Part shown: piece by piece, positions 1 through 14,000 of the stretch
Numbering within the stretch: the first letter of the stretch is position 1
How the letters are laid out: each line of letters begins with the position of its first letter
Origin: Datnioides undecimradiatus
Lineage: Eukaryota; Chordata; Actinopteri; Lobotiformes; Datnioididae
Direction: 5' to 3'
Length of the DNA: 64,000 nucleotides
NCBI GenBank assembly: GCA_008933995.1
Contig: WARS01000048.1
Coordinates: 6,606,938-6,670,937, forward strand
Notes under the pieces: model-generated
Seen by the model: the letters and a program-made list of their open reading frames with translations, nothing else
Told to the model about the DNA's origin: nothing
Databases searched by the model: none
Position numbers and translations under genes: made by a program

Positions 1-2975
1 ATATTTTTCTGTCCTGCGGATTATACATGGTATGTTTGTGTGTTCGCCCCACGCGCCTTCATTGAAACGGGGACTGCCCCTTTCTTACGGTCTCATCGGT
101 TCTCACCTCCTCTAACTTGACCACTGATCCAAATTCAAGTGCAGCCTATTTGAATGAGATCTGTTTCAGTCTAACAAAATATGATATCTTATCTAAAGAT
201 ACTTTGGGCAGAAGTTTACAAGTGGAAGTTTAACAGTATCATGTATTTGGCCAAAGAACTCTTGTGTGTCGTGGTCTGGGTGCAAGTTAAAGATGGTGAG
301 ACCGAGCCTTGTTTTATGTTCAGGTTGAAGGACAGATGTTTAAATGTGCAATGAGGACAGCTCGGGAGATACTGAAACTAAATAACTGTTTTGTTCGACG
401 TTACAGGCTGCGTTCAACTCGTCAATATGTTTATTTCTTTGTCTTCCTTGAAGAACAGCTGAAGAGTTTCTTTCCGAAATGTCGTGTTATCATTTTTGAA
501 AAAGTAAACAGGATTTTTTTTTTAACTTCAGCAGGTTCAATGTTAAACATTTGATTTAAAGTCTTGCTTTCTTTTTCAAAAGTGTTTCTTGTTTTGGAGC
601 GAAGGTCTTTATTTGCAGACATTAATGGGAGATCCTTGCAGCACATGAGAGACATATCTTCAAAATAAAGCGACCATTGGTTCAGCTGATCTCAAACCAG
701 TAGGTCATTTATATGGTGAACAGATGAGTTACGATTGGTTGCACCAGTACTAGATCAGCACCTCCACGGTCAACTTTTACAGAACTGCTGCGGAGCTTGC
801 TGTGATCATGTGACCTGTCTAGTGTGCAGGCATTGGTCCAAGCTAGAGCTGTGTGTTCTGAAACGGCTGCAGCCACCATCATTTTGATTGTTTAGACTGT
901 AATTTGTGGGGTGAATTGTATGCCTGGTAGTGTGTTTGAGTCTTACACGCATATGTATGTGTGTATCTGAATATGTGCACATGCTCCTGATGCCACCTGC
1001 AGATGCTTTATTTATGTATTTTATATAAAAATAAAATCTCACTTAACATTTTGCCATCTGGTCATTTTTCCCTGTTTGTTTTACACGCACGTTTTTGGTT
1101 TTTAGTGGAGCTATGGTTAGAGTTGGCTTCCCTAAAGCCTTAAGCACTGAACACTCAGACTTTGACAAGAGATATAAATTTAAAAAAACTGATAATATCT
1201 TTTATTTATAGGCGCCTTTCAGATCCCTCAAGGTCACCGTAATAAAACAAATTTTAAGAACAGAGTTAAATACAAGTAGAAAATAAACATAAAAACCACA
1301 AAACAAAAATCTATGAAAGGAGTATGGTTACGATGGTGTTTTTAACGGGGGGGTGTAAGTCTGAACAGATGGGTTTTGACATCACAAAGCACCTTTCAAA
1401 ACAAAGTTACAAAGTGCTATTGCAAGGCAAGAAGAAATAAAAGGACACATTTAAAGCAATGCAAAAAAAACTTTGTAATCTTCAGTGAGAAAAGTGTGAG
1501 GGTTCCTTATTTTAGGCTTATACTTTGTATCAGAACAGCAGAGGTTCAAGGACTGCAGTAGTCAAACAATTTGGAGATCATAACATTGTTCTCTTTTTCT
1601 AAATGAACATTTAATAAATGTTTTATTTGATAGCAACGAACATTCAACAAGTGCTCACTGTGCATCCATCCAGCGTTAGTGGACATTCACGATACAGGGG
1701 ACGTTTACATTAACCTGTTAATTATAACAGGAAAAAATGCAAACCTATGAAACGTAGCCGCTCAGGCCTACGTCTGTCACCAGCATTACTGCTGCGGCCT
1801 AAATCACCACTCATTGAAGCAGGCTAAGTGAAAGAGTGCAGCACACAGCGAGGTGTGGAAACAAGAGGAAAATTAGTCTGACTGTATGAAGGTAAGAAAA
1901 ATGATCTAAAGCTCCTTAATTAAAGTAGCAGGACCCCTAGAGGTACAGTACTAATTGCATGACAAATGACCTACAGACATGCAGACCTGCCTAAACATCG
2001 ACCGACTACTCACAGAGCTGTGAGTAAACAGTTTTACAGTTTGTTTACATGAACAGAAAGGCAGTAAATCTGATCTGAGCGAGGAGCTGCACTCCTGTTC
2101 CTCATTAAACTGCCTAGAAAACACAGAGACAGGGAGCAAAACCAATTTAAAGCCTGTATATTTGAAAGAAAATTGAAAGTTATGACGGTTCAGTCGACGT
2201 CACAGGAAGCTTTGGTTGTTCAAATAGTGACGACTGATGATTGCTTTTTGAATTTTATTATGTTTCAGTGCCTCGACTGACGTGCATGAGAGTGTTGGTG
2301 AATGTGAGCGTCTGCAGGACAACAGACTGTCTGTTGGAGCCCATGATACTGCGTCTTGTAGCCTTTCCCAGGCATCAGCAGTTGCTTTATAGTAAAATGA
2401 TGGCATTTCCTGTTCTTGATGTCTGTGTATCCTTTAGGTTTTGCTGTAAATGTGATTTTAACGTACTTTTTACTTTTTAATTGACTTTGCAGTGTTTTTA
2501 CCTCGTGCCTCTCACCTTTACCTTTGCTCTTTTCATCGGAAACTTTTTCATTTTTCTGTTAAGCGCCTTGAATTGTCTCAGTGCACAAATGTGTAAATAA
2601 TCCAAATTCTACATTATAAAACGTTATAACTTCCTTATTTTAGGAAAGAGGTTTCTGTGAAAATCAGAATTCATAATAATCATAATTAAGCCAAAATTTA
2701 TTTTGCTGCTGTGACCTTTGACCCTCTGTCTAATCACTTCACACGGGGTCTGAGTGAATATATGTGCAAAGTTTTAAAGGATTCTCTCACGTTAACACAC
2801 ATGAATCTGTGACTATACTGTATGCAGTGGAGTCGCGAGTAATGTAGGAGCCATATTTGGACAAGGAAAAGGAACACATGGGGATCCACAACAATAAGTG
2901 TAAAGCTTTGTTTTTATTTTACTGTATATTATCCCATCATTAAATCAGTGGAGCTCTCACCACACAGCAGACGAG
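1..2975. other. Non-coding stretch left of llgl1
   Basis: No open frame here resembles a conserved protein and no exon pair could be joined. A plus-strand AATAAA lies at about 1030-1035, followed by a T/G-rich stretch, so the first kilobase could be the 3' end of a convergent plus-strand gene. In human, FLII is convergent with LLGL1, but nothing in this sequence identifies FLII. A segment around 1200-1390 (GGCGCCTTTCAGATCCCTCAAGG and CTGAACAGATGGGTTTTGA motifs) looks like a dispersed fish repeat from memory. Confidence 0.4.
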
Positions 2976-5243
2976 TCCGATAGAGAGTAAATAATTTTAT
3001 TAACATTCACAATTCTTCATCGGCCAAAATGCTAAAACGACCCCGATTACAATCCTACACACGAAACTGAATAACAAAGTAGAAACAAATTCATTTCAGT
3101 TGTTGGATTAAAAAAGGTAAATCGTGCCAGCTGTAGCGTCAAAGGGTTAATTATCTGTGTGTCAACCAGAGCACCAAAAAAAAAAAAAAAAAAAAAAAGG
3201 AAAAGCTAACACAAAAGTAAAAAAGCATTAACATGATTTCTACCTGTCGAGCTACATTAGTTCATAGTGAGGTCCCTTTTTTACTTTTTAATTCACTTGA
3301 TGTGAGGTGATGGAAAAGCTTGAATACTGAGCGGTTTTGAGGCTACAACAACAGGTTCTCGCGCTAACATCTGACTCTATCGTCGGCTCGCTGTTATAAA
3401 CCTGTCTTCTGTAAACCTACGTATAGATACTGTAAATATTTTTGTTGCATTTTTTCTTTAAACACAGTAAAACGTCTTATAAAAAGGGTTAAAAACACTG
3501 GTGATCAAAGCTCTGCGTCTAGCCAATATTACCCACAATGCACCAATTCACAGAAACCCCTATAAAGAAAGACATCTCCTGGGTGCATCACAGTACACAG
3601 TACATTACACTTTGCATTCAGACTGACTTTGCTTCTCTTGCCACACTTCCCTGAGTCCCGTCAAAAAAACAAACAAACAAACAAAAAAAAGATGTCTGCA
3701 TGAGATGATGTCATGTAAACAGAGGAGGGAGGGTGTAACTGAAGACTCCTGGTCTGTCCACATCCTCCACCTGCGTCCTCTTCACTTTAACTGTGGACAG
3801 TTTTTCTTTTCACAAATCCTGATTTTACCAAAGCGGAGCAGAAGATGAAGACAGAAAACAAACTTTATTCCCAAACTCTGATTCAAGAATTCATCGCAGG
3901 TGTGTCGTACCATTAAATCTCTCATATCTTACTCCAGTCACATCACTGCTCACCTCCTCCTCCTCCTGTGCCCCAATTTGACTGCTAAACAAAATAAGGA
4001 GAAAAAGGATGTATTTGTAACTCAGGTCATGCACTGAACCGTAAAGTTATTTCAAAACACTGTGAAAAATTATTATTTAACCTAAATCCTAAACACATAA
4101 TACCACCTTCTCTTCCCTCCACACCAGCTGGTTCTGTTTCAGATCTGTGTGAATCCTCTCCTTTTGTATCCTCCCATTCTGTCTGTTATTAAAAATATCT
4201 TTCACTTTCTCCAAAAGCCATACAAAATATATGTAATAAATCACCGATCTTTGCAAAGCAAACCACTTTCATTAACCCAGCACTTGGTTGGTTTTTTTTT
4301 TTTTTTTTTTACTTCAACACCAGAAGAAAGAGGTCAGAGAGCTTGTTGCTGATGTGCTTGTGTTAGAACATCTTGGCTCACTGATTGGAGGACAGTTGAT
4401 TAATGCACCGCCTCACACCGAACACTTGGTGACGCCACTCAACTGCCCTGAATGGCATCTAGGAGAGGAAGAATACAAATGCTACAACTTTTAATTTTCA
4501 ATAATCAAAATACTTCATTTGCTAGTCGTACTCTCTAAAACGCTCCCTTCAGTCTCTGCTGGATATCAGTTCATAGACACGGGTCATTCGCAGGGCTGTG
4601 GTGGTGTCGGGCAGCGTGCAGAACGATCCGACACATCCACTTGTGTGCACAAGGAATCAACAAGCACGTGTGGCGACTGCCAATTCCAGTTCCAACTGTG
4701 GGGAAACCTCAGGCTGATCCCAGCACGCCACAGAACTGTGAACAGAAATACAAAAAACACAGAAACGTCACCGGCGACTCTCCCATGCAGAATCCTTTCC
4801 TCGAAGGCTGAGCCACAGTCATTACGCCTGGAGGACACCCCATAACCATCAGTTCAGCAGGGAAGAGCCAAGGAGGGATGATCACGGAGTGTCCGGCTAA
4901 ACAACGGAAATTCCAGTTTCCAGTTCTTGAAATCAGGACTGAGTCCATCCAGGCGCCACGCTGCGCAAAGTCGGCTGTGTCTGTCTCCGTGTGGGAGGCA
5001 ACGTCATGTTTCCAAAGTGGTCATAGAAGAAGAAGGGTTAGCTCTTCCAGTGGGAGGAACCACAACAAGAGTCTGTGCTGCTGTATTCTCTGTCCACTTT
5101 AAGGCTGTCCTCCAAGTCTGTGCCAGGCTAACGGTAGAGTGCAGAGTGCTGGTGGGGGGCTCAACAGTGGACTGATGGGAGATGTTTGTGGTCCAGCACT
5201 GAAATCAGGTCCATCCAGACCACTAGAGCCCCTCCCTGTAATA
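2976..5243 (-). other. llgl1: Probable llgl1 3' UTR terminal exon
   Basis: After the stop, the exon-23 donor at 6336-6337 needs a downstream acceptor. A plausible one is TTGCAG at about 5244-5249 (minus strand), with the exon starting at 5243. No coding-like frame follows. The sequence runs to a minus-strand AATAAA at 2996-3001, giving a 3' UTR of about 2.2 kb; another AATAAA lies further on, near 2911. A (T)23 tract in the RNA (plus 3176-3198) falls inside it. This is an inference from splice-site and signal spacing; an unspliced UTR ending nearer 6.3 kb is an alternative. Confidence 0.45.
2996..3001 (-). terminator. Candidate llgl1 polyadenylation signal AATAAA
   Basis: TTTATT on the plus strand reads AATAAA on the minus strand. 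Cleavage would fall about 15-25 nt to the left. It was chosen because it closes the longest stretch without other gene features, but a second hexamer near 2911 is equally possible. Confidence 0.35.
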
Positions 5244-6284
5244 CTGCAACATCAATCAGAAGACATAAAGTTATTTTCTTGCATTCTGATTACCACATGT
5301 AACTAGATATACAATTATATGTAATATGTAAATACTATTCATTTATGAAAATAAGTAAGCACAGCACAGGAAGTGTAGTTAGTGTTTTATCTACGTGTTC
5401 GGACGGCACCAACAGAGGGAGGCAGAGAGTTTACAAATGGAGGCGTTGACAATCAGACGCCGCCAACCCGCCCCTCCTGATTTACGGCTCCTCTGAGTGC
5501 AGCTGAATGGGTGAGTGCAGTCGGTGCAGAGTAGGTAACGGCCACAAAGTCATAACTTCACACCAAGTAAAGCTCCCACAAATCACTGACTTTAATGATT
5601 GATTCCTCCTTGGTTTTTGTCATTGCACAACCAAGTTCCAGTTGTGATGCTGATCAACTTTATTTTGCCAAAATCCAGGAGCCTTTTCTGGTTTTCTCTA
5701 AAATCTGGTTTATAAGCAAGAGCACCTGGGCACATGTGATAGGAACAGCGGTTTAAAGCTGTGATCTACGTGGAGCCTCCCAGTAAAAAGTGCTCTGGGT
5801 TTGAATTTGCAAACTGTGAAGTAAATATAAGTCGCCTGTTCAGCAGCGGCTCATAAAATGATTTTAAACTGCTGCAGTGAACAAAGAGGCAACACAAAGT
5901 AAACCTGCACCATCTCCCAAGTACAGTACAAAGAAAGTGGAAAAACTCTCTGGGCTACAGCACGAGACCACGAAAAAGCACAACAGGCTGCTGGATCGGC
6001 CCGCGACGGACGAGGTTTCTGCTCTGCTGGCTCTTCAGAGGCGCAGGGTGGAGGAAAAGCAGTGGAGGGCTTGTTGTTGGAATGCAGCGCGGAGACTGAA
6101 CAACTCTTTGATGTTTGCACACTCTGGACCTGCTCCATTAGAAACAGGTGTCTGTGTGTGTGTGTGTGTCTCCCCATTTTTCAGTTGTTATGTGTCTAAC
6201 CAATGGGAGCTCATGCATCTGTCAGTACTGCTGTGTTTGTGTGACTGCAGGAAGAAGTATTATTTTGACTCCAAGAAGATCCTA

Positions 6285-6325
<41 letters not shown>

Positions 6326-6341
6326 CGTGTTTCTCACCTGT

Positions 6342-8059
6342 TCAGTTAATGAGGATGCCAGTCGTGCGTCCCTCCTCCTCTTTAATGTTCTTTAGGTTGT
6401 TCTCTGCCTCGTCCACAGTGCTGCAACAACAACACACACACACAAAGCAGTTAAATCTCGGCTAAGAGCAGCAAGCCGTGCGTCTGTGTATGCGTTTTCA
6501 TATAAATGTCAGCCTACGTTAGAAAATCCCTGACGTCCTCTACAGTGAGTTCTCCGGTGGAGTCAAGGGTGAGGTCCGCACAACTGAGGGGGGAGTCCAG
6601 CGGGGTGTCCAGGATGGGAGAGGACAGGGCGCTCGGAGGCTCTTCTGTCTGCCCTGTGGGGGAGAAGCCCACACAGTCAGGGTGCTGCAGTGTGTGACTG
6701 ACAGTGGTGTGTGTTGGCGGGGGACTCTAATTGGCTCTGAGAGGTTCCCCAGTAATGTCGGATCGAATCGATCAGATTTTGGCAACGCAGCCTCATCACA
6801 ATCCAGTTAGACAGAGGAGTAACACCAACTCTCACATCTTTGACACCAGACAGTGTGTTTGAATTCAGTGAGTTCAGCAGCACTTGTAGAGCAGATGAAG
6901 ATGGCTGCAGTCTTTTTCTTCCCTCTCTCTTCTCCTTTCAGCTCAAGTGTTTCCCAAGTCTACATTTTCTTGAAGCTCTAACCTGTTTCTCTAAATCTGG
7001 TTTAGGTCACTTAAAGCTGCTCCAAAATCAATATTTCCTAATGGGTCTTGAAATCTTTAAGAAGTAACTCCTGATAACAAATACACAATGATCTCTACAC
7101 AGTGTTTTAGCATTTTCATGCTCACTCTCCCGCAACGTTACAGTTTTGCCCCCGTTTCCATAAATCCATGGTAGAACCTGCTCAAGATCAGCTTCCACAC
7201 AGGCACAGTTAGTGACTGGCCTCTGAACACAGTGGAGCATTGACATTAAAACAAGAATGAATATTATACACAGCATTCATAACAACACGGCAGGTAAATG
7301 TTGCTTTGTGTTTGTTGGATGTGGACAGTAAAGAAGCAAATGTTCACCAACACATTTCTTATTCCATGCACGGTCTTCTTCTGTCAACACCTGACACCTG
7401 CTTTACCCACAATGCAACTCCACTGCAGATGGCTCAGCCAGAGACTCAGGTGTGTATCTGCTAATGTAGCCTAGAGTCTTAAACAGGGATGAGGTATTTT
7501 GATTATTGCATCTGCAATAAATATAATCAGTGACTGGTCACTATGTCAGTATTATTAAATCATTAGAGATGGTTAACCACATGACAAGTCTCTGAAATCT
7601 GTGTTTACTCCAGAAACCACATTTTTAAATGGTGCAACAAAAAAAAAAAACAACACAAAAACATTCTTTGTTTTCTACGTTAACAATTGTTAAAGACTCG
7701 CTGCCCGTAGAAATGCCTACTAGGACGTAAAACCAATCCGACTCTGGTTTCCAAAACAACCGACCATTTCCTGCCAGGGAAGGAGGTGCTGGGCAGGAGA
7801 AGCGACTGGGGCATACTGAATGGTTACCATGGAGACCAGAGGGGGACCCCTGCAAGGCCCGCTCGCAGTTTAAGAGGTTCGGAAGGAGAAGAGAGAGTGA
7901 TAAGAGGGAGAATAGACCAGGGAGAGAAGTGAGGGGGAGAGACAGGCAGCAAAAAGAAAACGTGTGTGTGTGTGTGTGTGTTTTTAAGACCTACCCTCGG
8001 CCTGACCCATCTGGTTCTTGTGGGTTCCGTTGGCCTGCGGCTGCGTTGTCGTGCCATCG
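6342..8059 (-). CDS. llgl1: llgl1 exons 21-23: C-terminal tail and stop
   Basis: Exon 21 (7995-8059) encodes a poorly conserved linker, [19 protein letters not shown]. Exon 22 (6518-6653) ends in [15 protein letters not shown], matching the LLGL1 tail motif TVEDVKDFL. Exon 23 adds [17 protein letters not shown] and GILIN, then TGA at 6342-6344. Joining 6518 to 6420 gives the codon ACC and keeps frame. Four bases after the stop there is a consensus donor (ACAG then GTGAG, donor at 6336-6337), so the transcript probably splices again in its 3' UTR. Confidence 0.92.
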
Positions 8060-11000
8060 CTGAGGAGACACACGAGCATGCACCATTTGCTTTGGCAGTA
8101 GATGGAGTAATAATAAAGCAATAACAGTAAAAGTATCATTTCTCTGGTTTCACATGCAGCTGAGTGCCTCGAGCTGGTGGCAACCCAAGAGACAGCATTA
8201 CGAACAGTAAGGTTTAGTGGTTTGCAATGTGGGGTCCAGAGACCACCAACAGTTTGCCTACAGTGGGTCCCTGGAAAGTATCTTATTAAAAGGTTTGCAT
8301 CCTTGACGTTGTATGTGAGTGCGTGTTACCTGGCAAGTGTGGGCTCGAGTGGCCGGTCCAGCTGAACAGAGCAGAGCGGTTCAGTGAGGACTTTGGCTGA
8401 CAGGGAGAACCTCTCGTACTCAGAGGGAGAGATCAGGTAAAACCCTGTGTTGGGGAAAAACAAAATTAGCTTAGAGTCAACGATCAAACAATTCCAACTT
8501 GTAACAGTGTAACGTGTAACACTTTCAGTGAAAATAAGAGATTTGTTTAAGTTTGACTGTCAGAGCGGTGTTTATTAAAGTCACGTGTGTTTCCCTCTCT
8601 CACCCTGTCCGTTCTTAGTGAAGACGCAGGATGCAATGCCGCTGATGTCCTCCTTACGGATGCAGTCATATCGCACCTACAGTAGACACAGTTACCAGTT
8701 ACATCATGAAGTGTACAATTGTGAATGCCACTGAGCTCAAGTTAAGACTGTTCCACCATGCGCACAGTCGCCCTCACAGCTTACCTGTGGTCGAAGGCCA
8801 GGGATGTTGAAGAGATGCATGTCTCCCAGGTTGGTCAGACAGACCAGTGTGTGTTCGCTGTAGTCTTCCTGAGCCGTGGAGCTAAAGACCACCAGGGCCA
8901 CCTTTCTCACCCGGCAACCCTCATGTGCTGTTAGCTTGAACTTTGTCTTTGCGCTCACCTTGGGCAGCGAGAACACCTGGAGAGAGGACAGAGTGGATTC
9001 ACATCTGTGACATCGGTCTCTGACAGTCTCTTGAGCCCAGACTTTACTTTAATACGTTATAATGAGCTCTTTACTTTGAGCTGTTCCTCTGAGGCGATGA
9101 GGACAGAATGAGCGTTGGTCATATCAGGAGCGATGGCGAGGTCCTGGGAGGCTTCGTACGGGTCGGGTAACGGCTTGCCCCGCCCATCCAGCACGCAGAT
9201 CGAAACCACGGGGGCCCTGTGCATCAGCTGGATCTCTTTACCCAGCACCGCCTCGACGCATGCACTGCTCTCACCGGCGCCGCCACGCTCGCACACACGC
9301 CCCGATCCCACGCCGGGAACCTCCAGAGCGTATGCATACACACTCCCCGAGTTGGTGCCTGCCCACAGTGTGGGACCATGGTGTGTACCTGGTAGACATG
9401 GGAATACAGCACATAGAGTCAGTCTGTGTTTGTTTGACGAACATGTCTTATCAAACGTCGAGCTGGTCAACATTTTCCTCATCAGCTCGACAAATCAGTG
9501 AACACACCGTCACGTAGAAAGGTGTCAGCGAAACAGAGACACCGGACCACTCCAGACAACGAGTCGTCAGCTGACCGGGGTTCAATCCTTCGCTGAACCG
9601 GAGCCACGTCCTCCTGCTCTGCGAGGGCAGCGTTGGCCTCCTGGACCTGCACATACCACAGAACTTAACAATGGATATTCTGTACGACCCTCAGCTTCAC
9701 TAAGAGACAGTAACCTACCTTGCTGGTGGGTGTTGTGATGGTCCGTTTCTTTCCCGACACCCTGCTCTTGCGGATGCGTCTGAAGCTCTGTCGTAATGAC
9801 TTTTTCAAGGACTTGACTCTGGACAATGGACCCTCCATTGCCAGGGAGTCATTAGGATGCAGGGTACACCTGGGAGGAGGAAGAACAGTGGGGTAAAGCC
9901 TTTTTAAATCAAAATATGGTGCATTCGCCTTGCTTTTTGTTGTTGTTCACTAATACTCTAAGCCAAAAGTGAAGGTTAAGACAAGACAAAATTAGAAGTA
10001 GTGGGGACATTTCAACACGTAAATGTCAAAAATGAAAAAATAACAACCTGGCCAGCACAGCATTTCGCCTGTGGTAGTCAAATAGGCCGAATCCATGGCT
10101 CGTCCCAAAGGAGATCAGGTTCCACTCTGCGTGCAGCGCCACTGCCGTGACAGAGGCCGGCGGCAGGCACTGCACCAGAACCAGCGGCTGAAAGCCCGGA
10201 GGGAAGGGGGCGGGTTTAAGGCGCGGCTCCAGTCTGTCATGGCCCTTCCAGGTAAAGCCCTCCCTGTCCTGCAGCAGATCAACCACCGACACGTCCACCA
10301 AGTGGTCCGAACGCTCGTCGCTCAAACCCAGAACAATCACCTAGAGAAACAGTCAGGGTGAAGAAACATCATGCGGCAGACGTTTGTGGGAAGTGAAAGA
10401 ACGTGGATGTTTCTCTTTTTCTGTGAAATGTCCGAGAGCAGGACATCACAGCTGGGAGCTGACCATTACAGACACACTCTTCTCGCGTGACCCAATTATT
10501 CGCACATTCCAGAGCTCCTCTTCTACATAATGTGGAAAACTGACTGCACGGAAAAGGTCGAGCTCATACCGTCAAATCCTCCGTCAGTTTGAATAATCAG
10601 CAGTAAGGATAGTTAATAACAGCACCTCAGAAGTATTAATATCCAGTTTATGATCAGACATATATTTATCTGCGAGATGTGCGCCTTGCCCAAAGCATAG
10701 TCCAAGATGTGTGTGTGTGTTATTTGTTATGAATATTCATCATATTCATCCATATTAATAGGTTTTAGAAGATGAAAGCCAATGTTTTCAGATTCCCTAA
10801 CATTTCTCCCAACACTGCTGTCAGGCAAGAAGATCCATTTGTACACAGAAATATCTAAATCGGAGTTGAAGATTGAAGTTCACTGAACAGATGCACAAGA
10901 GAGGAAAACTGTCGACTTTGCACATTAGATCGCTTATAATCTAAAAGGTTGCATGCTGTGAAATTTGAAGAGTACACTGACGCTCTAACCCACTTAAAAA

Positions 11001-14000
11001 AACAAAAACAAAAACATAAGTACCATTTTACACCCACACTACTATGAACACCAAGACTTTTTGGTCCTCTTACAGATAAACGTTATCAGGCAACAACAGC
11101 TAGGAATCTATGAAGTGTGAGCGTGCTTGTCTGACTGCAGCTGCAACTTTCCGCCTGCCAACTGAATCAACGAGCTTCATCTGATCCAAAGAAAATGCAA
11201 CGCGAGGCTGTTTTGTTGACATTAGCAAATTAACTGTTGGCAAGCAGAGAATACAGTAAATCAAACGTTTTGTATTAAACCTGCGGGAATGAGGATGAGG
11301 GTAATTACACCAAAAGCATCAACGTGCTCACAACTCTACAGACTCCTACTATGCTCCGCCCTTCAGCTCGAGTGAACCAATCATTGCTGGTTGAAGTAAA
11401 TGCATCACTACCAGCACGGGAATGTCACACCAGACACCAGAGTTTAATACTCATTGCACTAAGAAATACAGAGAGATTTATCTGGCGGTGATCGGCAGCA
11501 CTGTGTGAACTTTAACAACAGCTGGAATACAACAGACGTTCATCTATTCATAATAGTCCTGCACTTTACCTTTAACCTGCATTACTGCATGAATGTATCT
11601 GTATGTTCATCTTTACCTGTCCAGCAGTTCCAGCCACAACGAGCTTGTTGCTGTATTTGCACAGACTGATCTTCTGGATGCCTAGCCTGGGGTCGTCGCT
11701 GTACGGGTCAAAACAGCCCACCTACACACAAACACATACACACATTATTGTCGGGATACATGCAAACGAACACTCTACACAGATGGGCTTTCATTTTCTA
11801 GTAGTTTGTGGACAACGCTGCTCGTCATAAATCTCAGTGCGTCCAGCATCTCATTCAGCTGAGGCACACCAGTGTCAACGTGCCCTCCTGAATCCTCCTC
11901 CTGCCTCTGTTCCATGAGACTGTCCCCCTTTCCCCACTCAGCAAAACACGCACATTAATCTGTCTCTCACACACAGTAGGAATTCCAATAGAAATCCCTC
12001 TCACATGGGAGTTGTGTCTTGGCAAAACAAGAAGCAGGAGAAGTGGTCACTAGCGTGCGCACACACACATGCACGTTCACACAGACACGCACAGAAAGAG
12101 TGGGCTGATGGGTCTGGTTTTCATTACAGAGAGAGAGAAAAAAAGGAAAGGCTCTTCATCCCATATGAGGGCCACATTCCTGAACATGCAGCTCTGTTAC
12201 CACAGGATACATGAAGAAAGGTGGGGGGAGTGAAGGAGTGAATAGGGAGAGGAGAGTAAAAGGGGAAAAAAAGCTGAGCTAAAAGCTAATTGAATCCGTT
12301 TTCACTGCTGAAGTTCTCGTTTTAATCCGTGGTTGATCTCAGCTTATCTTTCATCGTCCAGCTGATTTAAATATTCATCAAGTTTTTTTGCTCTGTGACC
12401 CATCTCCATTTCCTGTCAGCCATGCTCCACAATCAAACTGCTGTCAGATTCCCTGATAGTGACAATCTGCCTCCCGATGCTGAATCATAGCATTTCAATG
12501 CATTTCTGTGTAGAAAATAGGCCATTAAAACAGAATCAGACTGCGGTTCCTTCAGAGTCAAGTTGTTTTAATAAGAGGAACAATGGGGTGGGTCTGTCTG
12601 AAAACCAAACACATGAAAACAACCAGATGAGAAAATTAGGCCACAGATGTACTGTTACAGGACTGGCTGGTGTGTGTGTGTGTGTGTGTGTGTTAAACAC
12701 AGATTGTTTTTATTCCTACAGCCTGTAAAACAAGACCCTGTGCCTGATCTCTGGAGGACACTCTCCATTCATTTCCCCTCCTAAGTTCTCACCTTCCTGA
12801 AGGGAGGCCATTCCTCCTCCTGCTGCATGTCAGGGTCGTCGCTAGGGTCCTGAGGATCGTCGCTAGGGTCACAGTCGGTGTGGAAGACATTGGCTGTGCT
12901 AAGTTTGTACAGTGGAGTAAGAGCAACACCTGATGCGTCCCAGAAACGCACAGTGCCATCCTCATGTCTGTAAACAGATGAGATTTAAGGTAACATGGAT
13001 TTAAAAATGTTATATTTCAGTGCAAATCAATCAAGATTGTGCAGGAACGTGTGTATGTGTGCGAGAGAAAGACAGAACAGTAACAGTTCACGTTCACAAT
13101 AATGCCGAGGTGCAATCTGGATCTGGTCATATCAGACTTCTTTGGTTTTTCCATCTAAAACAATTCCAATTAGCAATTTAACTGAATTTCCGTTAAAGCA
13201 AAAAGTAAAAATATCTGATCTCATGTAACCTGGAATAAAAGAACCAGTCCAGCAGGTCTGGACAACCACGTTTCTTTTGCCTGACACTGGAACTTTGCGC
13301 TCATTTATGTGCCTCGACCAGCCAACGGTAACCCACCAGAATCACTTTCTATTTGCTGCTCATTTCTAACACTTGGCAGATTTCCGACCAGGTTAACAGA
13401 AACAATTCAAATGATTCTGCATATCAATAAAGACGCGTTTGTGATAATCCAATCATAGATCCACAGAAATACTAGCACACGTAACCATATTTGATGCAGT
13501 CCAGTACAATAACACTGCAACAAATCAATGAGGTGATGATTCAACTCTAATGTCATTTCTGTGGCTGTGGTTGGTGGAAGGGTCTACGGCATTATTAGCA
13601 TCTCACTGTGACAATGCTAACATGCTGATGTTTAGCATGTTAGCTTAGTGTGCTACGAAAGGCTGAAATTGACCTGATGATGGCGCCAAAGTGATTCCAA
13701 TTCATCCTCTGAGGAACATGACCGTTTGTACCAAACTGACCATCTGGTCTGTCAAGGTATTTCCCTCTGAATGCAGCTAACAGTCATATCAAGATGAATT
13801 CTCCAGGTTTCAGTGAACTCATGTCTTTTCCGGTGTTATTTAAACTGTGGTGGCTCCCCAAATACCAGTCAATCCAGCTGTTTCACTTCCTGCACGCAGT
13901 TGTTTTGTATTGAGCTCTGTGCCAATGCTAACTCTGCCAAACATCTGTAGTCGGTAACATCCTGCCAACTGTCACAGGATTTCCATGCTGACCTGGCTTC

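Noticed and set aside
1-300. Terminal FLII exon at the left edge
   Set aside because: Expected from human synteny, but no translated frame here resembles a gelsolin repeat or the FLII tail.
5877-6395. Plus-strand 172-codon open frame antisense to the llgl1 tail
   Set aside because: It covers TG repeats and the reverse of llgl1 exon 23; no conserved protein similarity that I can recognise.
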